Origin: Lysobacterales bacterium
GTDB lineage: Bacteria; Pseudomonadota; Gammaproteobacteria; Xanthomonadales; Ahniellaceae
NCBI GenBank assembly: GCA_016182785.1
Contig: JACPFU010000042.1
Span: 1 to 64,000 of the forward strand
Length of the DNA stretch: 64,000 bases
Direction: 5' to 3'
Below the pieces are notes generated by a model that was not told the origin of the DNA, searched no databases, and saw only the letters and a list, made by a program, of their open reading frames with translations. A program made the position numbers and the translations under genes. Shown here piece after piece: positions 1 to 8,665 of the stretch. Numbering within the stretch: position 1 is the stretch's first letter; each line of letters begins with the position of its first letter.

Positions 1-47
1 GCCAGGTCGATCGCCAACACCTCGAATTTTGCCGTACGCTCTTTCAT
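1..47 (-). CDS. Partial CDS, possible IS110-family transposase N-terminus
   Basis: Only the first 15 full codons are inside the window. They read MKERTAKFEVLAIDL and continue past the left edge. A GAGGGG ribosome binding site lies about 7 bases before the ATG. The pattern 'hydrophobic-AIDLA' close to the N-terminus is typical of IS110-family DEDD transposases, where this Asp is the first catalytic residue of the RuvC-like domain. That family assignment is inference from a very short fragment; other RNase H-fold proteins could start the same way. The structured non-coding stretch that follows fits an IS110 leader. Confidence 0.4.
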   Translation of the reverse strand, partial: MKERTAKFEVLAIDL

Positions 48-131
48 GGGCCCGCCCCTCGCTGTCGTTGGTCCTCATTGGATACCACCGTGGCGCGAAT
101 GACGCCTCGGCGAGGGGCGAGTCCATCCAAT

Positions 132-168
132 TACATCGCTTGCGTAGGTCAGCTTACGAAGCGATGTA
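132..168. other. Strong hairpin in the leader of the left-edge gene
   Basis: A perfect 10-base inverted repeat (TACATCGCTT at 132-141, AAGCGATGTA at 159-168) continues after a one-base bulge into a 4-bp inner stem (CGTA/TACG), leaving an 8-base loop. It sits in the 174 non-coding bases between the left-edge gene and the stop of the next gene. It could be a terminator-like structure without a T-run, part of an element end, or part of a structured RNA. Confidence 0.5.
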
Positions 169-203
169 GGAGCGGCACTTTGCCGCGACCATTGCCGCGG
201 CAA
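166..203. repeat. REP-like palindromic element
   Basis: The sequence starts GTAGGAGCGGC and closes with GCCGCGACC (stem GCGGCA/TGCCGC at 174-186). It is followed at once by the perfect 12-base palindrome TTGCCGCGGCAA (192-203). The GTAGGAGCGGC head is the form seen in dispersed REP elements of Xanthomonadales and Pseudomonas. A related pair with head TGTGGGAGCGGC lies inside ntrC at 10947-11003. Confidence 0.6.
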
Positions 204-221
204 CGCCGCAACCGTGAACCT

Positions 222-1304
222 CTACTTGTCCAACGAAGCCTGCAACGCCTGCACCTTGGCTCGGTGGGCTTGCACATCGATGCCGTAGCGCTCCTGCACC
301 TGTTCGGCATTCAGGCCTTCCGGCATCACGCCGCCGTTCTGGTCCATGATCATCTTGGCCAGCGATCGCGGGGTGTGGGCCTGCTTCGGCGCATCTGCAG
401 CCGCGGCCGGGCCGGCGCCGTTGTTCAGCACGAAGCTGCGGCTGCCGGAACGGAAACCGCGCACCGGATAGTACGGGCCGTTGCCGGGGGAATTCGGGTC
501 GTTGCCGAAGTACCACTCGACCACGCCCTCGAAGTCGGAGGTGTTCACGTTCAAGTAGTAAGCCCAATACTGCGCGGGAGAACTCGAGGTCTGGATCACG
601 TCGGTCACCACCACGACATGCTCGTCGCGAGTGGCGTCGTAGTAGCCGGCAGCATCGTGGTAGTGGATCGCGTTCGACGTGCAGTAGCCGATCAGCGAAG
701 TGTCGGCGCGGCAGCCCTCGAAGAAGTCGGGCGTCGGATCACGATTGATCAGATCGAACACCAGCACGTCGCCGTAGTACGGAAACACCGAGTAGTCGCC
801 ACCGCGCGTGTAGGCGTCGATGACCACCGACCACTCGCCGATCATGCGCTGGATCTCCTTGTCGGCGCCAAAGCCGGCGTAGTAGTCCAGCCGTTCGATC
901 TGCGTGGTGCGTCCGCCCCAGGTCAGAGTGGCGCGGGTCTCGTCGTTCGGGTTGAAGACGATCTGCACCGGGCCGCCGGCATTCGGGAAGTATTGCGGCG
1001 CGAAATACGGGCCGCCGATCCACTGGCCGTTGGCATAGGCGTCGAGGTTGCCGTTGTAGACGTTGTAGTAGGTGCTGCCGCCGCTGCTGCTGGTGGTCAG
1101 GTTGCCGGCGCTCAGATACCAGGTCGGCCGTCCCTGCGTGTCGTAGACGTAGGTGGCCATGAACAGCAGCTTGTCCTCGATCTCGATGGCGATGCCAGTG
1201 CCAGACTCGTTCGGGTTGTACCAAAATCCGGATGCCGGTGTGTAGGCCTCGGCGGACGTCGATGCGGCAAGTGCGAAAGCCAGGGCGGCGAGAGCGCGTT
1301 TCAT
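222..1304 (-). CDS. Secreted protein of unknown function with WYN-type repeats
   Basis: A 360-residue protein with a clear Sec signal peptide (MKRALAALAFALAASTSAEA, cleavage about residue 20). The mature N-terminus reads SGFWYNPNESGTGIAIEIED, then GRPTWYLSAG about 30 residues later. This module (W-x-NP-x-E-x-G-x-G and RxTWY) recurs in many uncharacterised exported Xanthomonadales proteins and looks like a small beta-rich unit. The middle is rich in Tyr and Asp; the last 60 residues are charged and Ala-rich, possibly a coiled stalk. No catalytic motif was recognised. The start is supported by the signal peptide and an AGGAGT-like site just upstream. It is transcribed away from tatD, with 95 bases between the two starts. 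Function unknown. Confidence 0.75.
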   Translation of the reverse strand: MKRALAALAFALAASTSAEAYTPASGFWYNPNESGTGIAIEIEDKLLFMATYVYDTQGRPTWYLSAGNLTTSSSGGSTYYNVYNGNLDAYANGQWIGGPYFAPQYFPNAGGPVQIVFNPNDETRATLTWGGRTTQIERLDYYAGFGADKEIQRMIGEWSVVIDAYTRGGDYSVFPYYGDVLVFDLINRDPTPDFFEGCRADTSLIGYCTSNAIHYHDAAGYYDATRDEHVVVVTDVIQTSSSPAQYWAYYLNVNTSDFEGVVEWYFGNDPNSPGNGPYYPVRGFRSGSRSFVLNNGAGPAAAADAPKQAHTPRSLAKMIMDQNGGVMPEGLNAEQVQERYGIDVQAHRAKVQALQASLDK

Positions 1305-1399
1305 CGAAGACTCCTGTGGATGCGCGGCGGACGATGCGGCGAGCGCACTGAATCCGTGGTTAACCGCGCCACTATACTCGCGCCCCCATTCAGCCCGCG

Positions 1400-2197
1400 A
1401 TGGCCATGACCCTGATCGACATCGGCGCCAACCTGACGCACGAGAGCTTCCAGCACGACCTGCCGGGGGTGCTCGAACGCGCGCGCGCGGCCGGCGTCGA
1501 ACGCATCCTCGTCACCGGGGCCTCGCGCAGCGGCAGTGTCGAGGCACAACAGCTGGCCGTCGAACATCCGGGCTTTCTGTACGCCACCGCGGGCCTGCAT
1601 CCGCATCACGCCCACGAGTACGACGCCGAGCTCGACGCGCTGCTGCGCAGCCTGCTCGCGCATCCGGAAGTGGTCGCGGTTGGCGAAACCGGACTCGACT
1701 ACCACCGCGATTTCTCGCCGCGCGATGCGCAGCGCTTTGCGTTCGAGCAGCAACTCGCGATCGCCATCGAAGTGCAGAAGCCGCTGTTCCTGCACCAGCG
1801 CGATGCGCACGTCGACTTCATCGCCATCCTCGATGCGGTGCGCGGGCCATTGCCGCCGGTGGTGGTGCATTGCTTCACCGGCGAGCGCCAGGAGCTGGTC
1901 GACTGCCTCGATCGCGGCTTCCACATCGGCATCACCGGCTGGATCTGCGATGAACGCCGCGGCGAGCACCTGCGCGAACTGGTGCGGCTGATTCCCGCCG
2001 ATCGGCTGATGATCGAGACCGACGCACCCTACCTGCTGCCGCGCACGCTCAAGCCCAAGCCCAGCCACCGTCGCAACGAGCCGGCGTTCCTCGCGCACCT
2101 CTGCGCCGAAATCGCGCGCGAGCGCAACGAAACGCCCGCCGTCACCGCCGCAAACAGCGCGGCGACGGCGAAGCGTTTCTTCCGATTGCCGGGCTGA
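1400..2197 (+). CDS. tatD: TatD family 3'-5' DNase / metal-dependent hydrolase
   Basis: Cytosolic TIM-barrel metallohydrolase of 265 residues, close to the usual length. Family metal ligands are all visible: Glu in VGETGLDYHRD, His in LFLHQRD, His in VVHCFTG and Asp in ETDAPYLLPR. The N-terminus DIGANLT matches E. coli-type TatD (DIGVNLT) rather than the HxH start of YcfH/YjjV paralogues, and the stretch GITGWICDERRG is nearly that of TatD. Known members act on 3' ends of DNA or RNA in repair and quality control. The start could be this ATG or the one two codons later. The gene stands alone here: the tatABC genes are not nearby, and the next gene is convergent 9 bases away. Confidence 0.93.
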   Translation: MAMTLIDIGANLTHESFQHDLPGVLERARAAGVERILVTGASRSGSVEAQQLAVEHPGFLYATAGLHPHHAHEYDAELDALLRSLLAHPEVVAVGETGLDYHRDFSPRDAQRFAFEQQLAIAIEVQKPLFLHQRDAHVDFIAILDAVRGPLPPVVVHCFTGERQELVDCLDRGFHIGITGWICDERRGEHLRELVRLIPADRLMIETDAPYLLPRTLKPKPSHRRNEPAFLAHLCAEIARERNETPAVTAANSAATAKRFFRLPG

Positions 2198-2206
2198 GGC
2201 AGGCGC

Positions 2207-3112
2207 TCAGGCCGCCGAGCTGTCCTTCTTGCCGAACAGCTTCTTCAGCAACGCGGCGATGCCGACCAGAATGAACACCGCGAACTTCTTCAGGCTGAGC
2301 AGCAGCACGCCGAGCTTGGCGAACAGGCCCATCTTGCTGGCTGCGGCGCCGGCGACCAGCGCGGCCAGGCCGTAGCCGGCGACCTTGTCGGTGCTTTCGT
2401 CGAAGTCGGCATAGCGGTGGCCGCTGTCGAACTCGACCATGCCAATGACGCGGTTCATGCCTTGCTGGATGCTCGCCAGGTCGGCCATGCCGCCGACCGC
2501 GTTCATGCTCAGATAGCCGCCCCGGCCCAGTGCACGGATGTCGTAGTTGACGGTGTGCTGCTCGGCGCCGGAGAAGCTCAGTTCCTTGGCCCAGTGCAGC
2601 TTCTTGTGCTCGGCGTCGTAGCGCGGCGGGCTGGCCCAGCCGACCAGTTCGACACGGCCATAGCCGGCTTTCTCGCGCTCGTCGTTGGCGGCCGCGGTTT
2701 CCTCCTGCATCGTCTTCAGCATCTCGCTGTAGTCGATCTTGGCCGCCTCCTCGTCGGAGACATAGCCGTCGTCGGAATAGGTCAGCACCACCGCCCAGCT
2801 GTTGTCATCGGTGATCTCGATCCCGCCCGGCACCAGCATGCCGAGCACGTCCTCGTCGGGCGGATTGCCCCAGAGCTCCTCGAGCACGCGACGCGAGTCG
2901 GCGCTGGCCAGGTAGCGAAAGCCGCCGTCGAGGTGCAGGGTGGCGTGCGCAGCGGCGATCGCGACGTCGCCGCTCTGGTAGTGCAGGGAGGCGTTGAACT
3001 GGCGCACGAGTTCGGCCGGATCGGCCTCCTGCTCCTGCTCCTGCGCCGAAGCGGGAGCGATGGTGAGTGCCAGCAGCACGGCGAACGCCGCGGCGAATAC
3101 GGTCTTGGACAT
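2207..3112 (-). CDS. DUF2167 membrane-anchored protein
   Basis: 301 residues with a signal peptide (cleavage near SASA-QEQ, residue 23), a globular exported domain and a C-terminal hydrophobic region (about residues 240-290) that ends in a Lys-rich tail (LLKKLFGKK). The conserved DUF2167 features are visible: PGGIEITDDNSWAVVLTY, the GWASPPRYD motif and LSMNAVGGMADL. The family is exported and often found near ABC exporters or stress genes; its biochemical role is not known. It lies 81 bases after the ABC permease on the same strand, so it may be the last gene of that transcript. Confidence 0.82.
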   Translation of the reverse strand: MSKTVFAAAFAVLLALTIAPASAQEQEQEADPAELVRQFNASLHYQSGDVAIAAAHATLHLDGGFRYLASADSRRVLEELWGNPPDEDVLGMLVPGGIEITDDNSWAVVLTYSDDGYVSDEEAAKIDYSEMLKTMQEETAAANDEREKAGYGRVELVGWASPPRYDAEHKKLHWAKELSFSGAEQHTVNYDIRALGRGGYLSMNAVGGMADLASIQQGMNRVIGMVEFDSGHRYADFDESTDKVAGYGLAALVAGAAASKMGLFAKLGVLLLSLKKFAVFILVGIAALLKKLFGKKDSSAA

Positions 3113-3193
3113 GGATACCCCGGTTGGTTGTGGGAGGCGCGGCGGTCGCCGCCCCCGAGCGCTCGCTGCGCCGGCGAGTATCGGCGCTCGTGG

Positions 3194-3967
3194 TCAGGCG
3201 CGTAAACCCTTGCCGCGCGAGAGCAGGTGCATCGAGATCAGGCCGAGCACGACGGTGAACCCGAGCATCACCGCGAACGCGGTCGCGAGCGGCACGTCGG
3301 ACACCCCGAGCAGGCCGTAGCGGAAGGCGTTCACCGTGTACAGGATCGGATTCAGCTCGGATGCGCGCTGCCAGAACGGTGGCAGCAGCGCGACGCTGTA
3401 GAACACGCCGCCGAGGTAGGTGAGCGGGGTCAGGATGAAGGTCGGCACGATCGCGATGTCGTCGAACTTCTTCGCGTAGACGGCATTGATGAAACCGGCG
3501 AACGCGAACATCACCGAACTCAGCAGCAGCGTCATCAGGGTGATCAGCGGGTGCTGCACCTGGATGCGCGTGAAGCACATCGCCACCACCAGCACGATCG
3601 CGCCGACCATCAGCCCGCGCGCCACCGCGCCGAGCGTGTAGCCGAGCAGGATCACCCAGTTCGGGGTCGGACTGACCAGCAGTTCCTCGATGAAGCGCTG
3701 GAACTTGGCGCCGAAGAAACTGGAAACGATGTTGCCGTAGCTGTTCTGGATCACCGCCATCATGATCAGGCCGGGCACGATGAAGTCGATGTAGCGCATG
3801 CCGTCCATTTCTCCGATGCGCGCGCCGATCAGCTTGCCGAAGATCGCGAAGTACAGCGTCATCGTGATCGCCGGCGGCACCAGCGTCTGGCCCCAGATGC
3901 GCAGGATGCGATGCACCTCGCGGAACACGATGGTCTTCAGCGCTTCCCAGTTGCCGGCGGCGTTCAT
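3194..3967 (-). CDS. ABC-2 type exporter permease
   Basis: 257-residue inner-membrane protein with about six hydrophobic segments, an ABC-2 family permease of the YadH/NodJ type. Typical family features are the cytosolic start FREVHRILRIWGQTLVPP, the conserved FIVPGLIMMAVIQNSYGN loop and TPLTYLGGVFYS before the last helices. With the ATPase upstream it should form a homodimeric exporter; the substrate cannot be read from sequence (drug, polysaccharide or lipid are all known for this class). The ATG overlaps the ATPase stop (ATGA), so translation is probably coupled. Confidence 0.9.
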   Translation of the reverse strand: MNAAGNWEALKTIVFREVHRILRIWGQTLVPPAITMTLYFAIFGKLIGARIGEMDGMRYIDFIVPGLIMMAVIQNSYGNIVSSFFGAKFQRFIEELLVSPTPNWVILLGYTLGAVARGLMVGAIVLVVAMCFTRIQVQHPLITLMTLLLSSVMFAFAGFINAVYAKKFDDIAIVPTFILTPLTYLGGVFYSVALLPPFWQRASELNPILYTVNAFRYGLLGVSDVPLATAFAVMLGFTVVLGLISMHLLSRGKGLRA

Positions 3968-4899
3968 TGCGCTACCCCGTTGCCGCGTTCGACCAGGCCG
4001 AGGAACAGCTCCTCCAGGCGGTTCGCCTTGTTGCGCAGCGAACGCACGCGGATGCCGCTGCGGCCGAGTTCGGCGAACAGCTCGTTCAGCGTGGTGTCGC
4101 GCGGCACCTCGGCCTCGAGCGTGGTCGCGTCGATGCGACGCAATTGCACCGCGCCGCTCACCGTCGGCGCCGCATCCATGCTGTCGACCAGGTCGAGCAC
4201 GAAGGTCTCGCGGTCGAGCTTCGCGAGCAGCGCCTTCATCGAGGTGTGCTCGACAATGCGGCCGCGATCGATGATCGCGATGTTGCGGCACAGGCTCTCG
4301 GCTTCCTCCAGGTAGTGCGTGGTCAGGATCACGGTGGTGCCGGCGGCGTTGATGCCCTGCACGAACTGCCACATCGAACGCCGGATCTCGATGTCGACGC
4401 CCGCGGTCGGCTCGTCGAGGATCAGCAGGCGCGGCTCGTGCACCATCGCGCGCGCGATCATCAGGCGCCGCTTCATGCCGCCCGAGAGCGTGCGCGCGGC
4501 GACGTGCGCCTTGTCCCACAGCGACAGCTGGCGCAGGTACTTCTCGGCGCGCTCGCGCGCGAGCTTGCGCGGCAGGCCGTAGAAACCGGCCTGGTTGCTG
4601 ACGATGTCGAACGGCTTCTCGAACTGGTTGAAGTTGATTTCCTGCGGCACCACGCCGACGCAAGACAGTGCCGCCTCGCGTTCGTTGCCGAGGTCGTGGC
4701 CGAATACCTGGACACTGCCGCCAGTGCGGTTGACCAGCGAGGTGACGATGCCGATGGTGGTCGACTTGCCAGCGCCGTTCGGGCCGAGCAACGCGAAGAA
4801 GTCGCCGGTGGCGACGTCGAGATCGATGCCGGCGAGCGCGGTCACGCCGTTGTCGTAGGTCTTCCGCAGGCCGCGGATGGAAAGCGCGAGCTCGGTCAT
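3964..4899 (-). CDS. ABC exporter ATP-binding protein (YadG-like)
   Basis: 311-residue ABC ATPase that pairs with the overlapping ABC-2 permease. Walker A is GPNGAGKST (about residue 35), the Q-loop lies in VVPQEINFN, the signature is LSGGMKRRL, Walker B is LLILDEPTAGVD and the switch His is in TTHYLEEAE. The start chosen is the ATG before TELALSIRGLRKTYDNG, which fits the family; longer in-frame starts upstream would overlap the divergent fpr promoter. The C-terminal 90 residues form the regulatory domain common in this subclass. It diverges from fpr with 70 bases between starts. Confidence 0.93.
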   Translation of the reverse strand: MTELALSIRGLRKTYDNGVTALAGIDLDVATGDFFALLGPNGAGKSTTIGIVTSLVNRTGGSVQVFGHDLGNEREAALSCVGVVPQEINFNQFEKPFDIVSNQAGFYGLPRKLARERAEKYLRQLSLWDKAHVAARTLSGGMKRRLMIARAMVHEPRLLILDEPTAGVDIEIRRSMWQFVQGINAAGTTVILTTHYLEEAESLCRNIAIIDRGRIVEHTSMKALLAKLDRETFVLDLVDSMDAAPTVSGAVQLRRIDATTLEAEVPRDTTLNELFAELGRSGIRVRSLRNKANRLEELFLGLVERGNGVAQ

Positions 4900-4969
4900 G
4901 CACCGCTCCGGAAATCGGCGCGCGAGGCTAGCACAGCGCATAGAATGCCGGCCTCGACGGAGACGGCAC

Positions 4970-5719
4970 ATGAGCCAGACATTCGACCTGCGGCTGGCGC
5001 GTGCGCGCATGCTGGCGCCGCGCGTGCGCGAGCTCGCATTCGAGCGCGTGGACGGCGCGCCGGGCGCATTCCTGCCGGGCCAGTTCCTGCAGTTGCACTT
5101 CGCCGGCGCCGATGGTGCCGCACTCAAGCGCAGTTACTCGATCGCGACCGTGGCCGGCGATCCCGCCAACCCCACCGGGTTGATCGAGATCGCGGTGTCC
5201 TATGTCGAGGGCGGCGCCGCGACGCGTCTGCTTGGCGCCCTCGCGCCCGGGGAACTGGTGCAGGCGAGCGGGCCGTACGGGCGCTTTGTGCTGGGCGCGA
5301 GCGATCGCAATGCGCGCTACCTGCTGGTCGCGACCGGCACCGGGGTCACGCCCTATCGCGCGATGCTGCCCGAGTTGGTGCGGCTGCATCGCGAGCGCGG
5401 CATCGACGTGGTGTTGCTGCAGGGCGCGCGCAGTGGCGCCGATCTGTTGTACGCGCACGAGTTCGATGCCTTCGCTGCCACGCATCCCTGGTTCCGCTAC
5501 CTGCCCTGCCTGTCGCGCGAGCCGCGGCCCGTGCCCGGTCGCGACGACCGCCGCGGCTACGTGCAGCATGCGTTCGCCGAACTGGTACCCGATCCCGCGC
5601 GCGACATCGCCTACCTGTGCGGCAATCCGGACATGGTCGACGCCGGCTTCGAGGCGCTGAAGGCCTGCGGCCTGACGGTGCCGGCGATCCGTCGCGAGAA
5701 GTACCTGAGCGCGCGTTGA
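4970..5719 (+). CDS. fpr: Ferredoxin--NADP reductase
   Basis: 249-residue FAD flavoprotein of the bacterial Fpr class. It transfers electrons between NADPH and ferredoxin or flavodoxin, supplying low-potential reductant for Fe-S biogenesis and oxidative-stress responses. The FAD-binding motif is RSYSIA (about residue 57). The NADP-binding motif is ATGTGVTPYRAML, and YLCGNPDMVD is the conserved nicotinamide-side segment. The C-terminus ends REKYLSAR. A GGAGACGG site precedes the ATG before SQTFDLRLARA; a longer in-frame reading upstream lacks family similarity. Confidence 0.9.
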   Translation: MSQTFDLRLARARMLAPRVRELAFERVDGAPGAFLPGQFLQLHFAGADGAALKRSYSIATVAGDPANPTGLIEIAVSYVEGGAATRLLGALAPGELVQASGPYGRFVLGASDRNARYLLVATGTGVTPYRAMLPELVRLHRERGIDVVLLQGARSGADLLYAHEFDAFAATHPWFRYLPCLSREPRPVPGRDDRRGYVQHAFAELVPDPARDIAYLCGNPDMVDAGFEALKACGLTVPAIRREKYLSAR

Positions 5720-5723
5720 GGTC

Positions 5724-7064
5724 TCAGCGCGGCGCCGCGGGTTGCAGGCGGCCGTCTGCCCGCACCACGAAATCAACGGAGGATGCGGATGCGTCCCCGA
5801 CCGCGCGCAGCTGCAAGGGCTGGCCGCGCCAGGACGGGACCGACGCGCTGCGCGCCAGCACGTGCGCGACGCTGGCGCTGACTGCGCGCAGTCGCAGCGG
5901 CTCATCGCTCGCACGCGTGGCCATGATGCGAGCCGCGTCGTCGAGCAGCGCGGTCTGGACCGCGGCATCGCGATGGAAACGGCGCACCAGGTTCAGGTCG
6001 TGCCAGCCGAGCAGCAGCAACAGCAGCGGATGCAGCCAGCGCGCGCTGCGCGGATGCGCGGGGGCGAGCAGCGCCAGTCCGGCGCAGAGCGCGAGGCCGG
6101 CGAGCAGCGCGAAATGCGCCGACGCCTTCGGCAGCAGCAGTGCCGGTCCGATCAGGGCCAGGCTCGCGGCGGTCACCGCGAGGCCGCCCCAGCGCCCGCG
6201 TTGCCAGCAGTCGCGCCACCAGAGCAGCAACAGCAGGCCGGCGCCGAGTTGCGTCGCGATGCTGCGCAGCGCCACCGTATGGGCTTCCTCCACGCTCGGC
6301 AGCAGCGGGAACAGCAGGTAGTCGAGCACGCGTCGCGGCAGGTAGGACAGCAGCCACGCGTAGTACGGATCGGGCGTGGCCGGGTGCAGCAGCGGGTCGA
6401 TGCGCAGCACCAGGTACGCCAGCACCGCGACCGCGGCCGCGGCGCCGGCGACAACGCCTGCGCGCCGTTCGCCACTTGCCGCTCCGTAGAGCAGCCACGC
6501 GAGCGGCAACACCAGCGCCGACTCCTTGGCCAGCAACGCCACTGCGGTCGACAACAACGCGATCGTCGCGTGCGCCGCCAGCGCGCGCCGATGGCCGCGC
6601 GTGCGGCTGGCGAGCAGCAAGGCGACGAGCGTGATTGCCGCGACCAGCAGGTCGGCCAGGGTGCCGACCCAGCCGGCGCTGAACACGGTCGTCGGCAGCA
6701 GCAGGAACAGCGTCGCAGCGCCCCATGCACGCGAAGCCGGCACCGCGAGTGCGAGCAACCACTGTCGCAGCAGCAGCGCGATCCCCACCGTCGCCAGCGC
6801 GAATGCGGCGTGCACGAACCCGGGTCGATCGCCGCCTGCGTGGGCCAGCAGCAGCCACAGGTTGAAGGTGAGCGGCCGATACTGGAATGGGCTCGGATCG
6901 GTGAACGGCACGAAGGGCAGTGCCGCGACTGACGCTGCCGACCGCGCACGCGCCAGCCACTGCAGCTCATCGGCGCTGAAGTACCCCGGAATCGACGCGA
7001 GCGCGGCCACGACCACGCAGGCCAGCGCGAGGAACAGCAGCAGGGGGCGATTGCGTTGGAACAT
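5724..7064 (-). CDS. Polytopic membrane protein, possible GT-C glycosyltransferase-like
   Basis: 446 residues with roughly ten transmembrane segments (Leu/Ala-rich blocks throughout), starting MFQRNRPLLLFLALACVV. An acidic pair at the first periplasmic loop (FSADELQWLARAR) and the motif PFQYRPLTFNLW resemble the first loop of GT-C fold mannosyl/arabinosyltransferase-like proteins, where such acidic residues are catalytic. The assignment to GT-C is inference. The C-terminal 90 residues are soluble. It converges on fpr (4-base gap between stops) and is divergent from the TAP-like hydrolase. Confidence 0.65.
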   Translation of the reverse strand: MFQRNRPLLLFLALACVVVAALASIPGYFSADELQWLARARSAASVAALPFVPFTDPSPFQYRPLTFNLWLLLAHAGGDRPGFVHAAFALATVGIALLLRQWLLALAVPASRAWGAATLFLLLPTTVFSAGWVGTLADLLVAAITLVALLLASRTRGHRRALAAHATIALLSTAVALLAKESALVLPLAWLLYGAASGERRAGVVAGAAAAVAVLAYLVLRIDPLLHPATPDPYYAWLLSYLPRRVLDYLLFPLLPSVEEAHTVALRSIATQLGAGLLLLLWWRDCWQRGRWGGLAVTAASLALIGPALLLPKASAHFALLAGLALCAGLALLAPAHPRSARWLHPLLLLLLGWHDLNLVRRFHRDAAVQTALLDDAARIMATRASDEPLRLRAVSASVAHVLARSASVPSWRGQPLQLRAVGDASASSVDFVVRADGRLQPAAPR

Positions 7065-7177
7065 CTCGGGCACTGGCGTCGGCGCCGGATTCTGCCACGG
7101 CCGGCATCGTGACCATCGGATCGTGGCAATTCCCGGCCACTCCTCTACGATGCGTCCCCTGCGCACGGAGGATGGCG

Positions 7178-8662
7178 ATGAAACAGTGGCAACAGGTGGT
7201 GGCGACAGCAGTGGTCGCGGCCGCGATGATGGCGCCGGCAGTGGCCGCAGAGCGCAAGGTGGGGTCGCTGACCTTCCGCGATTGCGACCTGAAGAACGCG
7301 ATGGCGGGCGAGGTGATGGGCGGACTGTGCGCGACGCTGGACGTGCCGGAGAACCCGGATGAGCCGGGCGGGCGCAAGATCCCGTTGCGCATCGGCCTGG
7401 TGCCGGCACGCGGTGCGGAACCGGCACCGGACCCGGTGTTCTTCCTCGCCGGTGGACCTGGGCAATCGGCACTGGACAGCTACCCGGCAATCGCCGCCGG
7501 CTTCGAGCGCATGCGCGAGAAGCGGCACATCGTGCTGATCGACCAGCGCGGCACCGGCGGCTCGAACAAGCTGGTGTGCAAGGGCGAAGGCGACAAGAGC
7601 GCGTTCGCCGACGAGTCCGTCGACAGCCCCGACGCGCAGCGTGATTTCGCCGCGAAGTGTGCGCGCGAACTCGCCGGCACCGCCGACCCGCGGCAATACA
7701 CGACCACGGTGGCGGTCTCCGACTTCGAGGCGGTGCGCAAGGCGCTCGGCGCACCCAAGGTGAATCTGGTCGGGGGCTCCTATGGCACCCGTGCCGCGCA
7801 GACCTACCTGCGCTACTACCCGGACAGCGTGCGCGGCATGATCCTCGACGGCGTGGTGCCACCGACGCTCGCGCTCGGCAACGACCACGCCAAGAACCTG
7901 GAAGCGGCCCTGGCCTCCATCTTCCAGCGCTGTCGCGAAGACAAGGCCTGCTTCGCCGCGTTCGGCGACCCCGCCGAGGACCTGTCGCGGCTCAAGCTGC
8001 AGCTGCGCAGCGGAGCCAAGCCGGTGCACTATCGCGACCCGATGACCTGGGAGCTGCGCGATCAGGAATTCGCGTTCGGGCACCTGGCATCGACCGTGCG
8101 CCTGTTCGCCTACGCGCCGGAAGTCGCGGCGCTGTTGCCGCACGCGCTGCAGGAGGCGTCCGCAGGGCGCTTCGAGACGCTGATGGCGCAGTCGGACATG
8201 TTCACCGGCGAACTCGGCGAGTCGATCATGCACGGCATGCAGCTGAGCGTGATCTGCAGCGAGGACGCCGCGCGCCTGGTGGTCGACCCGGACGATGCCG
8301 ACAGCCTGCTCGGCACCGAGATGATCGAAGTGATGCACGCGCAGTGCAGCGCCTGGCCGAAGGGCGAGCGACCCGCCGATTTCCACGATCCGTTGAGCAG
8401 CGACGTGCCGGTGCTGCTGATGTCCGGCGAGTTCGATCCGGTGACACCGCCGCGCTACGGCGAGGAAACCGCGAAGGGCTATCGCAACGGCCGTCATCTG
8501 GTGGTGCGCGGGCGCGGCCACATCGTGCTGACCGCCGGCTGCATGCCCAAGCTCGCTGCCGAGTTCATCGACAAGAACGAGGCCAAGGCGCTCGATGCGG
8601 CCTGCCTCGACGTGATGCCGGCGATCCCGGCGTTCCTGCATGCGAACGGCTGGGGTCCCTGA
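7178..8662 (+). CDS. Exported alpha/beta hydrolase, TAP-like aminopeptidase
   Basis: 494 residues with an N-terminal signal peptide ending near VAAE. It has an alpha/beta hydrolase domain and the C-terminal TAP-like segment of tripeptidyl/prolyl aminopeptidases. The oxyanion region is FFLAGGPGQSA, the nucleophile elbow is GGSYGTRA, the acid is in SGEFDPVTPP and the His in RGRGHIV. GGAGG six bases before the second of two closely spaced ATGs favours the start used here (MKQWQQ). It is followed after three bases by the ABC ATPase, so the three genes probably form one transcript. Confidence 0.87.
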   Translation: MKQWQQVVATAVVAAAMMAPAVAAERKVGSLTFRDCDLKNAMAGEVMGGLCATLDVPENPDEPGGRKIPLRIGLVPARGAEPAPDPVFFLAGGPGQSALDSYPAIAAGFERMREKRHIVLIDQRGTGGSNKLVCKGEGDKSAFADESVDSPDAQRDFAAKCARELAGTADPRQYTTTVAVSDFEAVRKALGAPKVNLVGGSYGTRAAQTYLRYYPDSVRGMILDGVVPPTLALGNDHAKNLEAALASIFQRCREDKACFAAFGDPAEDLSRLKLQLRSGAKPVHYRDPMTWELRDQEFAFGHLASTVRLFAYAPEVAALLPHALQEASAGRFETLMAQSDMFTGELGESIMHGMQLSVICSEDAARLVVDPDDADSLLGTEMIEVMHAQCSAWPKGERPADFHDPLSSDVPVLLMSGEFDPVTPPRYGEETAKGYRNGRHLVVRGRGHIVLTAGCMPKLAAEFIDKNEAKALDAACLDVMPAIPAFLHANGWGP

Positions 8663-8665
8663 GCC

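Noticed and set aside
78-1409. Long open frame on the plus strand opposite the secreted protein gene
   Set aside because: Its product is Arg/Val/His-rich with no family motif, and the minus-strand gene has a signal peptide and conserved module. It is an antisense shadow of GC-rich coding DNA.
3968-4903. Extension of the ABC permease upstream into a 569-residue product
   Set aside because: The extra part is an Arg-rich shadow of the ATPase gene; the permease ATG overlapping the ATPase stop is the usual arrangement.
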